From positions 1-64,000 of the forward strand of contig NZ_BAABJX010000033.1 in NCBI RefSeq assembly GCF_039543525.1: a stretch of 64,000 nucleotides of DNA. The letters are read 5' to 3'. Origin of the DNA: Algivirga pacifica. Its GTDB lineage: Bacteria > Bacteroidota > Bacteroidia > Cytophagales > Flammeovirgaceae. The stretch's first letter is position 1. Each line of letters begins with the position of its first letter. Position numbers and translations under genes: made by a program. Below the pieces are notes generated by a model. It saw only the letters and a program-made list of their open reading frames with translations. It was not told the origin of the DNA and did no database searches. Below, in pieces: positions 53,597 through 63,240 of the stretch.

Positions 53597-54466
53597 TCAA
53601 TACACCACCCGCACCCCATGGTCCCTCAAGTACTCCACCTGCTCCCTGGGCACCGGATTGTCCATAACATTGGCGTACTCCAAACGATACAACCCAAACA
53701 AAGGGGATAAATCCGTCACCATGTTTCCAGAAATATCCAGGGCACGCATATGGATTAGGTTTCTTAGGTCATCGATGTCCATAATCTCGTTATTGGCTAG
53801 GTATAGCTCTTCGATGGATACCAGATCACGGAACTCATAGACGTCGGTAATTTTATTATCGGAGAAATCAAAAAGGGTCGCCTCTGTACAATACGATACT
53901 CCATCCAGGGACTCCAAGCCACATTCAGGAAACTCAAAGGAATTGATTAACTCCAACTCGTATAAAGGAAACTCCACCGATATATCCCCAAATGCCCGAT
54001 ACTTCAGTTCATTGAAAAAGGTTCTGGGGTAATTGACTTCCCTTTGTTCCTCTCCGTGGGTGTAGGAATAGAAATCATCCCATTCGGGGTTATCATACAT
54101 ATAGCCCGGATCATAATCGATATCGTCTTCCTCGTAGCTCACCTCCATCTCTTGAATATTATCCAAGAGGAATACATGTACATAGCCTCTTAAAGCTTTT
54201 TCGTCATTTTGATGGTATAAAGACCTAATCGACTTACGGATATTTTCTCCTCTATCCGGATGATAGGTCCCAACCAGACGAGTATACAACTTGGCTTCTT
54301 TTTGCTCGGACACTGGAAAATAAGACGATAGCTTATTCGCCACTTCCCAAAGGGAAGCATAGTTCTTATTCTTGTACAGTTCAATCAGCTTCCCCGTGAT
54401 GCGATTAAGGTTTTCATCCGAGTAAGCCTTGACAAGACGGTCATATAAAGTATCCAGTGATTGCAT
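53597..54466 (-). CDS. Leucine-rich-repeat protein
   Basis: A 289-residue cytoplasmic protein. The N-terminal half is helical with charged stretches (DRLVKAYSDENLNRITGKLI, YEEDDIDYDPGYMYDNPEWD). The C-terminal ~110 residues hold four or five leucine-rich repeats of the short internalin-like type (LDGVSYCTEATLFDFSDNKI, VSIEELYLANNEIMDIDD, RALDISGNMVTDLSPLFG). LRRs mediate protein contacts; the partner is unknown. It lies alone between hairpin-rich gaps. Confidence 0.75.
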   Translation of the reverse strand: MQSLDTLYDRLVKAYSDENLNRITGKLIELYKNKNYASLWEVANKLSSYFPVSEQKEAKLYTRLVGTYHPDRGENIRKSIRSLYHQNDEKALRGYVHVFLLDNIQEMEVSYEEDDIDYDPGYMYDNPEWDDFYSYTHGEEQREVNYPRTFFNELKYRAFGDISVEFPLYELELINSFEFPECGLESLDGVSYCTEATLFDFSDNKITDVYEFRDLVSIEELYLANNEIMDIDDLRNLIHMRALDISGNMVTDLSPLFGLYRLEYANVMDNPVPREQVEYLRDHGVRVVY

Positions 54467-54605
54467 GGCAAGTTATGTTTGCGAAATGTTCTTCTTCCAT
54501 AACAAAGGAAGGTATGAATTGGTTAGAAGTATCTTATGTTTACTCGAAGGTAAGCCATAATGTAGCTTTCAGGTTAATACTGTCGCTGTCTACGAAATTA
54601 TATTA

Positions 54606-54644
54606 GCGTTTATCGCTTATTGGTTATCGTTTATGAACGATAAT
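54606..54644. repeat. CGATAAN-type heptamer hairpin
   Basis: GCGTTTATCGCTTATTGG is followed by TTATCGTTTATGAACGATAA, which can fold on itself. The words are the same degenerate heptamers found at 26590, 27010 and 30419. The rest of the gap 54467-54737 shows nothing else. Confidence 0.55.
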
Positions 54645-54737
54645 CCACTACATGCCGTGTCTAAACATATACCATGCGACAGCTTTGGCCTTAACTACTA
54701 CAATAAATGAAATAACAAATAAACGAACATCAGCTAT

Positions 54738-55742
54738 ATGTCAACGAAACTGAAATTAAGCATACTGGATCAGTCTCCCGTGAGTGGAGAGGAGACTCCT
54801 GCTCAAGCGCTAGCCAATACCACTACCCTAGCCCAGAAAGCCGATGCATGGGGCTACCACCGCTATTGGGTATCCGAACATCATAACACGGAGCTGTTAG
54901 CGGGGTCTTCACCAGAAATTTTGATTGCCCATTTGGCCGCCAACACAAAGCGCATACGATTAGGCTCTGGAGGAGTAATGTTGCCACATTATAGCAGCTA
55001 TAAGGTCGCAGAAAATTTCAATCTCTTATCCACTTTACACCCCAATCGTATCGATCTTGGTATAGGGCGTGCACCAGGTACGGACTCCCCTGCCATTTAT
55101 GCCCTCAATAAGGGAAATGGAAATTATGATGCCTACCACTTTCCCAAACAAATTGCAGAACTGAAAGCCTATACGACTGGAGCGGTAGATACGCAAGCGG
55201 GACACTTAGAAGCCTCCCCTATTCCTGACACGGCCCCTCCGATCTGGGTCCTGAGCTCGAGTGGTTTTGGGGCAGATCATGCCGCTCGTCAGGGAGTGGG
55301 GTTTGCCTTTGCTCACTTTATCAACCCTATGGGAGGACCAGAAGCCATGCAAGCCTATTTTCAGCACTTCAATCCCGGCAAAGAAGGAGCAAAACCTGCT
55401 GGCTTGTTTTGTATCTTTGTGCATTGTGCTGATACGATGGAAAAAGCAGAGGAACTGCAACATACCATGGATCTTGTGATGCTTTATGTGGAAACCGGCA
55501 GAAAGTTGCGTCTACAGTCGTATGAAGAATTGAAAAAAATTCCATTATCCCCTATGGAGCAGGCAAGGATACAACAAAATCGTCATCGAATGGTATTTGG
55601 TACGCCTGAGGTCGTGAAAGAGAAACTGGAAAACCTGGCGGAACAATACGGTACGGATGAAATGATGATCGTGACGATTACCCATGATTTCAAGGATCGT
55701 CTTCGATCATATGAACTACTAGCGGAGGCCTTTGAGTTATAA
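54738..55742 (+). CDS. Luciferase-like flavin-dependent monooxygenase (LLM class)
   Basis: A 334-residue TIM-barrel flavoprotein of the luciferase-like monooxygenase superfamily, MsnO8/YhbW type: LKLSILDQSPVSGEETPAQAL at the start (given in part), YHRYWVSEHHNTELLAGSSP, RIRLGSGGVMLPHYSSYKVA, NRIDLGIGRAPGTD and WVLSSSGFGADHAARQGVGF. It would use reduced FMN and oxygen on an unknown substrate. The length is normal and all FMN-binding segments are present. Confidence 0.92.
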   Translation: MSTKLKLSILDQSPVSGEETPAQALANTTTLAQKADAWGYHRYWVSEHHNTELLAGSSPEILIAHLAANTKRIRLGSGGVMLPHYSSYKVAENFNLLSTLHPNRIDLGIGRAPGTDSPAIYALNKGNGNYDAYHFPKQIAELKAYTTGAVDTQAGHLEASPIPDTAPPIWVLSSSGFGADHAARQGVGFAFAHFINPMGGPEAMQAYFQHFNPGKEGAKPAGLFCIFVHCADTMEKAEELQHTMDLVMLYVETGRKLRLQSYEELKKIPLSPMEQARIQQNRHRMVFGTPEVVKEKLENLAEQYGTDEMMIVTITHDFKDRLRSYELLAEAFEL

Positions 55743-55869
55743 GTTGGTTGATCTTCTGATATAAACGCTCATTATTTATTAAATCAAAGCCTAAATAGTA
55801 TCAGCTTCGTGATGCTATTTTTTCGACTTTGCAATGTTTTTTATCTAGTGCAACGTTATATCTATACCA

Positions 55870-58125
55870 ATGAAAAAAATAATGCTTAGCACGCTTTTCA
55901 GCGTGCTATTTTTTGGAGCTTGGGGACAAAAAACAATTGACCCTTCTCACTACGAGAATGCTAATTCCTTTCTGTATGAAAATGTCCATAACAAAAAGAT
56001 CTTCAGCGCCCATGTAAAGCCACACTGGTTTGAAGACAGTACTGGTGTTTGGTTTATAGAGCATACACCAACAGGAAAACAGTACTTTCAGGTGAACTAT
56101 GCCGACATGCAAAAAAAGCCGTTGTTTGATCACGAGCGCATCGCCCAGGCTCTTTCCGAAATACTATCGGAAGAGGTTAGCGCTGCTGCCCTGCCTATTG
56201 AAGATCTCAAGGTCAGGCAGTCAGAACAATATGAGCTAACCGCCAAAGGACAACCCTATACATTGCACCTGGAAGGGTATCAACTAGACACTTTAAAACC
56301 TAAAAAGGCGGAAAGTGAGCAAGGTATCTCTCCTGATGGCGTATGGAAAGCTTATACCAAAGATTATAACCTGCATATACGCAAAACGGGCACCGACACC
56401 ACTTATCAACTGAGCAAGGACGGTAGAAGGTGGTATGAGTACGGCACCTACTATGGATGGTACGATTTGATGGAAGGAGAAGACGGTGAGCGTCCGGAAC
56501 ATTTCTGGGTGGAATGGTCTGAGGATAATCAATGGCTCTATACCAATGCCTGTGATATGCGACAAGCAGAAAAAATGTACTTACTGGACTGGAGCATTGA
56601 CTCTCTTTACCGACCACAACTGCGTTCCTACTTTAGAGGGTCTCCTGGAGACACCACCATGGTCTATATGGAACCGGTCTTCTATCATGTGTCTTCCGGA
56701 AAAGAGGTACGCCCCAATCTACCAAGAGCTACCCATATCAATACCATCGATATGCGTTGGTCAAAAACACCTGAAGTGGTTTACCTGGACCGTTTAAGCA
56801 GGGGGTTCCAGCATCAATATATTTATCGCTTTGACCTGAATACAGAAACGCTGGACACACTCTACCATGAGGAAAGCACCACCAATATTGATGGGTTTAC
56901 CTATCAACTGGCAGAAGAGGCAGGTCTATTGTTCTTCCTTTCGGAAAAAGATGGCTGGAGACAACTTTACAGCCTGCAACTGAATAATAAAAAAGAGAAA
57001 AGACTAACCAAGGGTGAGTTCTATATTCATAGTATTGAGAAAATAGATCAAGAGAAGAAAAAGATCTATTTCCTTGCGGCAGGAAAAGAAAAAGGAAGCA
57101 ACCCATACCATCAGCGGCTGTATAGTATTTCTTTCTCAGGGAAGAACCTGCAACTACTCACTCCTGAAAACACCCATCACCGCATCGATCTGTCACCGGA
57201 GGGTCAGTATTTTGTAGACAACTACTCTACCGTTAATACACCAACAAAAACAGTATTAAGAGACTTGAAGAATGGAAAAGTGATAGGCCAACTATCTGAA
57301 GCATTCCTGCATCAAGCCGGAGGGTGGAAAGGACCTGAGGTTTTCACAGCTACTGCCCGTGATGGTCAAACCACTATCTATGGAGCGTTATGGAAACCTA
57401 CGGATTTTGATCCATCCCAATCCTACCCTATTCTGGAATACACCTATACCGGACCACATACCCAGCTATTTCCTAAAGACTTTAATAGCGCCTACTGGCT
57501 GCAATGCTATGCCGAACTAGGCTTTGTGGTACTGGTCGTAGATGGCTTGGGGTCTTCCGGAAGGTCCAAGGCATTCCACAACTATTCCTATAAAAACCTT
57601 GGTGGAAACCTAGAGGATCATATCCTTGCGATCCGACAACTAGGAGAACAATACAGCTGGCTGGATACGACCCGTGTAGGGATTTTCGGACATTCTGCAG
57701 GTGGCTATGATGCGGCCCATGCCCTACTCGCCTACCCTGACTTCTATAAGGTAGCCGTATCCAGCTCGGCAGACCATGATCACCGTATGGAAAAAGCCTG
57801 GTGGCCGGAGATGTATATGGGGTGGCCTGTAGATTCTGCTTATCATGAGCAATCTAATGTGACCTTAGCGGCTCAAGGAAGTCTGAAAGGGAAACTATTA
57901 CTGGTACACGGTGGAATGGATGAGAATGTCAACCCGTCCGCTACCTTCAAACTGGCTGAAGCCCTGATCAAGGCCGATCGTCCTTTTGATATGTTAATTC
58001 TACCTAGCCAGCACCACGGTTATCAAGGTGCCTACTGGAAATATTTCAGAAAGGTGCGTTGGAACTACTTTATTGAGCATTTGAAGGGGGAAGTACCGTT
58101 ATGGGATATTGAGAAGACTAATTAA
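55870..58125 (+). CDS. Secreted S9-family peptidase (dipeptidyl peptidase IV-like)
   Basis: A 751-residue protein with a signal peptide (LSTLFSVLFFGAWGQ), an N-terminal eight-bladed beta-propeller domain of the DPPIV type (DGVWKAYTKDYNLHIRKTGT, SEDNQWLYTNACDMRQ) and a C-terminal alpha/beta-hydrolase peptidase domain. The nucleophile elbow is GHSAGG (Ser609), the Asp lies in VHGGMDENVNPS (about 684), and the His in QHHGYQGAYW (about 716). GHSAGG instead of the GWSYGG of classical DPPIV suggests an S9 subgroup of different specificity. It is located in the periplasm. Confidence 0.92.
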   Translation: MKKIMLSTLFSVLFFGAWGQKTIDPSHYENANSFLYENVHNKKIFSAHVKPHWFEDSTGVWFIEHTPTGKQYFQVNYADMQKKPLFDHERIAQALSEILSEEVSAAALPIEDLKVRQSEQYELTAKGQPYTLHLEGYQLDTLKPKKAESEQGISPDGVWKAYTKDYNLHIRKTGTDTTYQLSKDGRRWYEYGTYYGWYDLMEGEDGERPEHFWVEWSEDNQWLYTNACDMRQAEKMYLLDWSIDSLYRPQLRSYFRGSPGDTTMVYMEPVFYHVSSGKEVRPNLPRATHINTIDMRWSKTPEVVYLDRLSRGFQHQYIYRFDLNTETLDTLYHEESTTNIDGFTYQLAEEAGLLFFLSEKDGWRQLYSLQLNNKKEKRLTKGEFYIHSIEKIDQEKKKIYFLAAGKEKGSNPYHQRLYSISFSGKNLQLLTPENTHHRIDLSPEGQYFVDNYSTVNTPTKTVLRDLKNGKVIGQLSEAFLHQAGGWKGPEVFTATARDGQTTIYGALWKPTDFDPSQSYPILEYTYTGPHTQLFPKDFNSAYWLQCYAELGFVVLVVDGLGSSGRSKAFHNYSYKNLGGNLEDHILAIRQLGEQYSWLDTTRVGIFGHSAGGYDAAHALLAYPDFYKVAVSSSADHDHRMEKAWWPEMYMGWPVDSAYHEQSNVTLAAQGSLKGKLLLVHGGMDENVNPSATFKLAEALIKADRPFDMLILPSQHHGYQGAYWKYFRKVRWNYFIEHLKGEVPLWDIEKTN

Positions 58126-58144
58126 GGTCAAATCAAGACCAGTA

Positions 58145-58190
58145 CAAAAAAAGGGTTGTTATACAGTCCATTACTGCATAACAACCCTCC
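58145..58190 (-). terminator. Terminator of the M16 peptidase gene
   Basis: AGGGTTGTTAT (58152-58162) pairs with ATAACAACCCT (58178-58188). On the minus strand the stem is followed by seven T. It lies between convergent peptidase genes. Confidence 0.8.
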
Positions 58191-58220
58191 ATTTATTAAA
58201 AATCAAATTGGAAATAACAA

Positions 58221-61073
58221 TTACTTCGTTGATACTTCCCCTTCAACCTTTACTTCTTCAATCTCATAACCCAGCTTTTCCAGCTTCGGCAATTGTGTTT
58301 CCTTATCACCTACTACCACGATAAACATTTTGTTGTAATCGTAGTATTTCTTCGCCAACGCATTGACCTCTTCTGTTTTCAGTTTCTTCAGCATTTTCGC
58401 TTGCTTCTTTACAAACTTAGGAGACAAGTCATAACGAACAATCTTTGTCAAGAACTGTGCTTTCTGTCCCAATGTTTCGTACTTCAATGCATCTCTCTGA
58501 CCGATAGAGTTTTTCATAAAGGTCAACTCTTCTGCAGTGATTCCCTCTTTGTAGTACCCTTCCAGCTCGGACATAATTTCTACGACAGCGCTATCTGTTG
58601 CTGCGGCTTTTACTCCTGTAGAAACCGTAAATTCTCCTGTAAACTCTCCACTGCTGAAGTAAGAACGCGCGCCATACGTCCATCCTTTATCCTCTCTTAG
58701 ATTCAGGTTGATACGGCTGTTGAACGCACCACCAATCGGGTAGTTCACCAAGTTTACTTTATAGTACTCTCCCTCTACATCGTAAGTCAAATCTGTACGG
58801 TAACCTACACGGATCTCCGACTGAGGAGCCTTAGGCTTATCCACAAAGTAGATTTTTGTTTTAGATGGCTGTGGAGCCGTCAACTTGATTGCTGGCATTT
58901 TAGCAGCTGTCGGCTTCCATGCTTTCAGGAATGAAAGTCCTGGAGTAATCTCTTCTTTAGATACGCTACCTACCACTACCAATTGTGCCAATTGTGGTGC
59001 ATAGTTATTGCTATAATAGTCTTCTACATCTTTCAAGGTCAACGTGCTTACAGACTCTACCGTACCCGAAGAAGACAATCCCATAATGTGATCCTCACCA
59101 TATAGCAACTGTCCATATACCTCATTAGCAATTGCAACAGGCTGCTTCTTACTTGCCTTAATGCTCTCAAGCGTTTGTTGCTTGATTCTGTTGAAATCCT
59201 CTTCTGTGAATTTCGGTCTCATCAAACGCTCTTCCAATAGCTCCAAGGTTCTTGCAAGGTTTTTCTCCAAAGAAGTCATCACTACATACGTAGAAGACTC
59301 TCCACTACCGATGCTGATCGAGCTACCCAACTTCTCCAATTCATTTTCGAATTCAGCTGCCGTGTAGTTCTCTGTTCCTTCGTTCATCATGGAAGCAGTC
59401 ATAGAAGCCAAGCCTGCTTTTTTCAGATCATCCACCTGCATTAGGTTACCTCCCTGAATAGTCAATCTCAAGGTTACCAAAGGAATCTCCTCGCTTTCTG
59501 TTCCGATCACCTCAATACCATTATCAAAAGCCATTTCCCAAAGCTGAGGTACTTCTACCGCTGGGTTTTTACCGCTTGCAGGCACTGTGTTTCTATCAAA
59601 ATCATCTTTAGGAGCCTTGCGACTTTCCACTTTAGAATAATCGGTGGTAGGGAATGGATTCTCCTGAGTAGTGTCTACGGTATAGTTATCAGCTTTAGCT
59701 GCCATTTGCTCCATACCTTTTGGCAATACACTTTGGATCACGGCAGCTTTACCTTTGATGTATTTGTTGTATACTCTCAATACATCTTCTTTGGTCAACT
59801 TTCTATATTGCTCCAGACGCTTTCCGAACAGGTTTGGATTGCCTTGGAAAGTCTGGTAATAAGCTAACTTAGATACCTTACCGGATACACTTTGCAATCC
59901 TCTGATCGCTCCTGCCTCATAAGAAGCTACGAACTTCTCTACGTCTTCTTGCTTTACACCCGCTTCCTCGAACTCTTTCAGCGCCGTTCTCATTTCTTCC
60001 TCAAACTGGCCCAATGTTGTTCCAGGGAAAGGCAATACGAACATGGTAAATTCTCCTGCCAACTCAGAGTTATTACTGAAAATGGATGCTTGTAGTGCTT
60101 TTCTTGTCAATACAAACTTCTTGTAGAAGTAAGAATCTTGTCCTTGTCCGATGATATCCGCCAAACACTCCAATGCTGGTGCATCCGGGTGGAACTGTGG
60201 TACGGTAGGATAAGTCAGCAACAACGCTGGGAAACGGATATTGCTATCTACATAAGACACGTAACGATCCTTGTCCACTACAGGGGCCTCCAAAGTCATA
60301 TTTTCTACTGCTGGACCTGCTGGGATTTTCCCGAAATATTTGTTTACCCAAGCCAATGTTTGCTGTACATCGATGTCTCCACCAATCGTCAATGTCGCAT
60401 TGTTTGGACCATACCAACGCAAGAAGAATTTCTTCAGGTCATTTACATCTACTCGGTCAAGGTCTTCCAAGATACCGATCGTCAACCATGAATAAGGGTG
60501 CCCATAAGGATACAAGGCTTTGGCGTTGATCTCACTCCACTGACCGTAAGGTCTGTTGTCATAGTTCTGTCCTTTCTCGTTCTTTACCGTTGCTCTTTGG
60601 ATCTCAAACTTCTCCTGTGTAACGGCATCCAAGAAATAGCCCATACGATCCGCTTCCAACCAAAGCATCTTCTCCAACTGGTTGCTTGGTACTGTCTCGA
60701 AGTAGTTTGTTCTATCTCTGTTCGTTGTACCATTTAGGGTACCACCAGACTCCGTTACCATTTTGAAATGCTGCTCATCGGCTACGTGCTCAGATCCCTG
60801 GAACATCATATGTTCAAAGAAATGTGCAAAACCAGACTTATTCAATTCTTCTCTTGCCGACCCTACATGGTAAGTGACATCAACGTGTACAATTGGATCA
60901 GAATTATCTTCATGCAAAATGACCGTCAAGCCATTATCCAGAACATATTTTTGATAGGGAATGGTTAGTTCGTTGTCAGTTGATTTTACAGACTCAACTA
61001 ATTTTTGAGCCATTAACCACTGTGGCAACAAAAACGCCAACAGCAGTGTAATTTTCATTTTTCTCAAAAGCAT
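58221..61073 (-). CDS. M16-family zinc metallopeptidase (two-domain, secreted)
   Basis: A 950-residue protein with a signal peptide (KITLLLAFLLPQWLMAQ). The first M16 domain has the inverted zinc motif HFFEH (His84, Glu87, His88) and a downstream Glu in ATVKNEKGQNYDNRPYGQ. The second half is another pair of M16-like domains without the zinc site (NGIEVIGTESEEIPLVTLRL, NEGTENYTAAEFENELEKLG, and FNSRINLNLREDKGWTYGAR with the conserved Arg and Tyr). Such proteins degrade peptides in the periplasm. An ATG at 61073 is used; the ATG at 61058 is an alternative, giving a shorter signal sequence. Confidence 0.93.
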   Translation of the reverse strand: MLLRKMKITLLLAFLLPQWLMAQKLVESVKSTDNELTIPYQKYVLDNGLTVILHEDNSDPIVHVDVTYHVGSAREELNKSGFAHFFEHMMFQGSEHVADEQHFKMVTESGGTLNGTTNRDRTNYFETVPSNQLEKMLWLEADRMGYFLDAVTQEKFEIQRATVKNEKGQNYDNRPYGQWSEINAKALYPYGHPYSWLTIGILEDLDRVDVNDLKKFFLRWYGPNNATLTIGGDIDVQQTLAWVNKYFGKIPAGPAVENMTLEAPVVDKDRYVSYVDSNIRFPALLLTYPTVPQFHPDAPALECLADIIGQGQDSYFYKKFVLTRKALQASIFSNNSELAGEFTMFVLPFPGTTLGQFEEEMRTALKEFEEAGVKQEDVEKFVASYEAGAIRGLQSVSGKVSKLAYYQTFQGNPNLFGKRLEQYRKLTKEDVLRVYNKYIKGKAAVIQSVLPKGMEQMAAKADNYTVDTTQENPFPTTDYSKVESRKAPKDDFDRNTVPASGKNPAVEVPQLWEMAFDNGIEVIGTESEEIPLVTLRLTIQGGNLMQVDDLKKAGLASMTASMMNEGTENYTAAEFENELEKLGSSISIGSGESSTYVVMTSLEKNLARTLELLEERLMRPKFTEEDFNRIKQQTLESIKASKKQPVAIANEVYGQLLYGEDHIMGLSSSGTVESVSTLTLKDVEDYYSNNYAPQLAQLVVVGSVSKEEITPGLSFLKAWKPTAAKMPAIKLTAPQPSKTKIYFVDKPKAPQSEIRVGYRTDLTYDVEGEYYKVNLVNYPIGGAFNSRINLNLREDKGWTYGARSYFSSGEFTGEFTVSTGVKAAATDSAVVEIMSELEGYYKEGITAEELTFMKNSIGQRDALKYETLGQKAQFLTKIVRYDLSPKFVKKQAKMLKKLKTEEVNALAKKYYDYNKMFIVVVGDKETQLPKLEKLGYEIEEVKVEGEVSTK

Positions 61074-61254
61074 CAATTTAATAATTAAATTAAGTGAAAT
61101 TAGTTTTAATACAGCTTGCTACTCTTTAGACACTAGAAGCAAGCAAATTGTTTAGGATACCCTAAGGTTCATCAATGATTCATATTTTTTTTAACTTTTA
61201 CAAGTTAGTCATTGTATTTTAAAGGTAAAATCATCCTATCTCCATCGATTATTT

Positions 61255-61484
61255 GGGACACAGGGCGTTGCCCTGTGCTATTAGCGTTACCCTATCCTAT
61301 TGGCATTAGCCCGTACTACTGGACACTCCCTGTGCTGTGAACTTGTTGGAGAAGGGGAGCAATAAATTGCATCCCTACGTTTCACTTTTTACCTTATACT
61401 TTTTACCTTTTACTTATTCGTCGGAGTGCCCACAAGGGGCACCCTTACCTTTTACCTTTTACCTTTTACCTTTTACCTTTCACA
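61255..61484. repeat. Hairpins and CTTTTAC heptamer array upstream of the DUF5996 gene
   Basis: A perfect hairpin CACAGGGC..GCCCTGTG near 61259-61278, a GTGCCC / GGGCAC hairpin near 61427-61442, and six heptamers of the CTTTTAC type from about 61443 to 61480. The array ends ~9 bp before the start codon at 61489. The gap 61074-61488 holds no gene. Confidence 0.75.
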
Positions 61485-61488
61485 ACCC

Positions 61489-62421
61489 ATGAGCACCTTA
61501 AAAATTGATCTACCCGAATTGCCTTATCAGGAATGGAATAAAGAGCGTATTACTTTACACCTGATACTACAGATCATCGGAAAAACCCGTCTGAAACTCA
61601 CTCCCCGTAAAAATCATTGGTGGTATATCACCTCCTACCCTACAGCTCAGGGATATACCACAGGTAGTATCCCCTGCCCAGACCAAATCAGTACCATAGA
61701 GATTGTACTCAACGTTCATGAGGAAGAGGTGCAAATACATCACAGTATGGGAGTAACAAGAAAAATCCCTCTCTTTCAGGGACAAACCATCGCCACCTTC
61801 TACAATCGATTTATGGAGACATTATCTCGTCTAAATATCCATCCCAATATTATTGACAAACCATATGACATGGGAGTTGACACTCCTTTTTCCGAGATCA
61901 CGGAGTACCATCATTATGATAAGCAGTACATGCAAAATGTATGGAAAGCCATGCTTTGGTGCAGCCATGTGTTCAAGGAATTTAGCGGGCGATATTATGG
62001 AAAGACCTCCCCTGTACAGATCTATTGGCATCATATGGACTTAGCCATCACCCGTTTCTCTGGACAAAAAGGACCTGAAATGCCTAAGGAAAGTCGTATT
62101 TCCGATAAAGATGCCTACTCCCATGAAGTCATCAGCTTCGGCTTTTGGGTAGGAGATGACAACACACCGGAGCCTACCTTCTACTCCTATACCTACCCTT
62201 CTCCTGATGGCCTTGAAAATAAAAAGCTTACCCCCGATTATGCCCAATGGGTAGATGCCAATGGCTCTCCCATGGCAACACTCTCGTATCATGAACTTCT
62301 TAAAGAAAAAGAACCCAGAAAAGTACTCCTGGACTTTTTGGAAAGTGCCTATCAGGCGGGAGCAACGCTAAGGAAGTGGGATATTGATGGAAATGTGGTT
62401 CCTTCTCTGGATCGTATGTAA
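61489..62421 (+). CDS. DUF5996 family protein
   Basis: A 310-residue cytoplasmic protein of the DUF5996 family: ELPYQEWNKERITLHLILQI at the N terminus, LTPRKNHWWYITSYPTAQG, YDKQYMQNVWKAMLWCSHVF, SPVQIYWHHMDLAITRFSG and EVISFGFWVGDDNTPEPTFY. Many conserved Trp and His residues suggest an enzyme or ligand-binding role, but no function is known. The ATG at 61489 is clear; an upstream frame (61426) is only the translated heptamer array. Confidence 0.85.
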   Translation: MSTLKIDLPELPYQEWNKERITLHLILQIIGKTRLKLTPRKNHWWYITSYPTAQGYTTGSIPCPDQISTIEIVLNVHEEEVQIHHSMGVTRKIPLFQGQTIATFYNRFMETLSRLNIHPNIIDKPYDMGVDTPFSEITEYHHYDKQYMQNVWKAMLWCSHVFKEFSGRYYGKTSPVQIYWHHMDLAITRFSGQKGPEMPKESRISDKDAYSHEVISFGFWVGDDNTPEPTFYSYTYPSPDGLENKKLTPDYAQWVDANGSPMATLSYHELLKEKEPRKVLLDFLESAYQAGATLRKWDIDGNVVPSLDRM

Positions 62422-62541
62422 AATAAAATGATCCCATTTCATACGGCTGCGCCTATCGCATGGCCTTTTTTGATTTTATTTTATAGGAATTATGTTTTTT
62501 TTTAAATTTAAAAATTAAACAAACAATAACTCACTGAAACT

Positions 62542-63003
62542 ATGATGAAAAACAATATCACTTTTTACACGCTATTACTTTTTTGTACTACGCTATTGAG
62601 TGCTTGCATGGAGGACATCTCTCCTAGCGCTATTAAAGAAGGAAATAAAACCTTGGAAGGAACATGGATTATTAAAAAAGTAGGACAACAAAATGGTGCC
62701 TTATTGGCGGAAAATTATGGAGAATTGACTTTTTCTCCAGAAGACCTTGATCTTTTACAAGGTGCATTATCCTTTAAAGAAAACAACGCCAAGACTACTG
62801 TAGAAACAAGCTATGCCTTCACATTAAACGTATCAGATGATCAAATAGAGTTTTTATACCTTCACTTTGATCCTTCCTATAATGTTTTAATAGAAGGGGA
62901 ATATCAGATTATGGAGTTATCTAAGGAAAGAATTCTCATGGAAGAACCTTTCAAACCTGAAGATGGATTAACAATCGAAATGGTTAAGAAAGTGGTAGAA
63001 TAG
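62542..63003 (+). CDS. Lipocalin-like hypothetical lipoprotein
   Basis: A 153-residue protein with a lipoprotein signal (LLFCTTLLSACMED). The mature part begins LEGTWIIKKVGQQNG, which resembles the first strand of lipocalin-like (DUF) lipoproteins common in Bacteroidota, followed by alternating strands (ELTFSPEDLD, GEYQIMELSKERILM). The ligand is unknown. It stands alone, with a hairpin downstream. Confidence 0.65.
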   Translation: MMKNNITFYTLLLFCTTLLSACMEDISPSAIKEGNKTLEGTWIIKKVGQQNGALLAENYGELTFSPEDLDLLQGALSFKENNAKTTVETSYAFTLNVSDDQIEFLYLHFDPSYNVLIEGEYQIMELSKERILMEEPFKPEDGLTIEMVKKVVE

Positions 63004-63047
63004 ACCTTTCAAACTTCTCGTGTTGTATTCAAATTTGACAATGAAAA

Positions 63048-63072
63048 TTCTCCCGTCATCCTGACGGGAGAA
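63048..63072 (+). terminator. Stem-loop downstream of the lipoprotein gene
   Basis: TTCTCCCGTCA / TGACGGGAGAA is a perfect 11-bp stem with a TCC loop, 45 bp after the stop codon. There is no strong T-run after it. Confidence 0.55.
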
Positions 63073-63240
63073 ATTGAATTCCTTAAGTTCACAGCATTAC
63101 CTCCTGAGGTAAGGAACTCTATCATTAGATGATAGAAAGTAATTTCCATAAACCATCCCTACATTTCTTCCTCTCATTTTTTTTCCCTATTATTCTAGTA
63201 TTAACAATCATTTACATTTTTTACTCAATTTTCTATTCTG

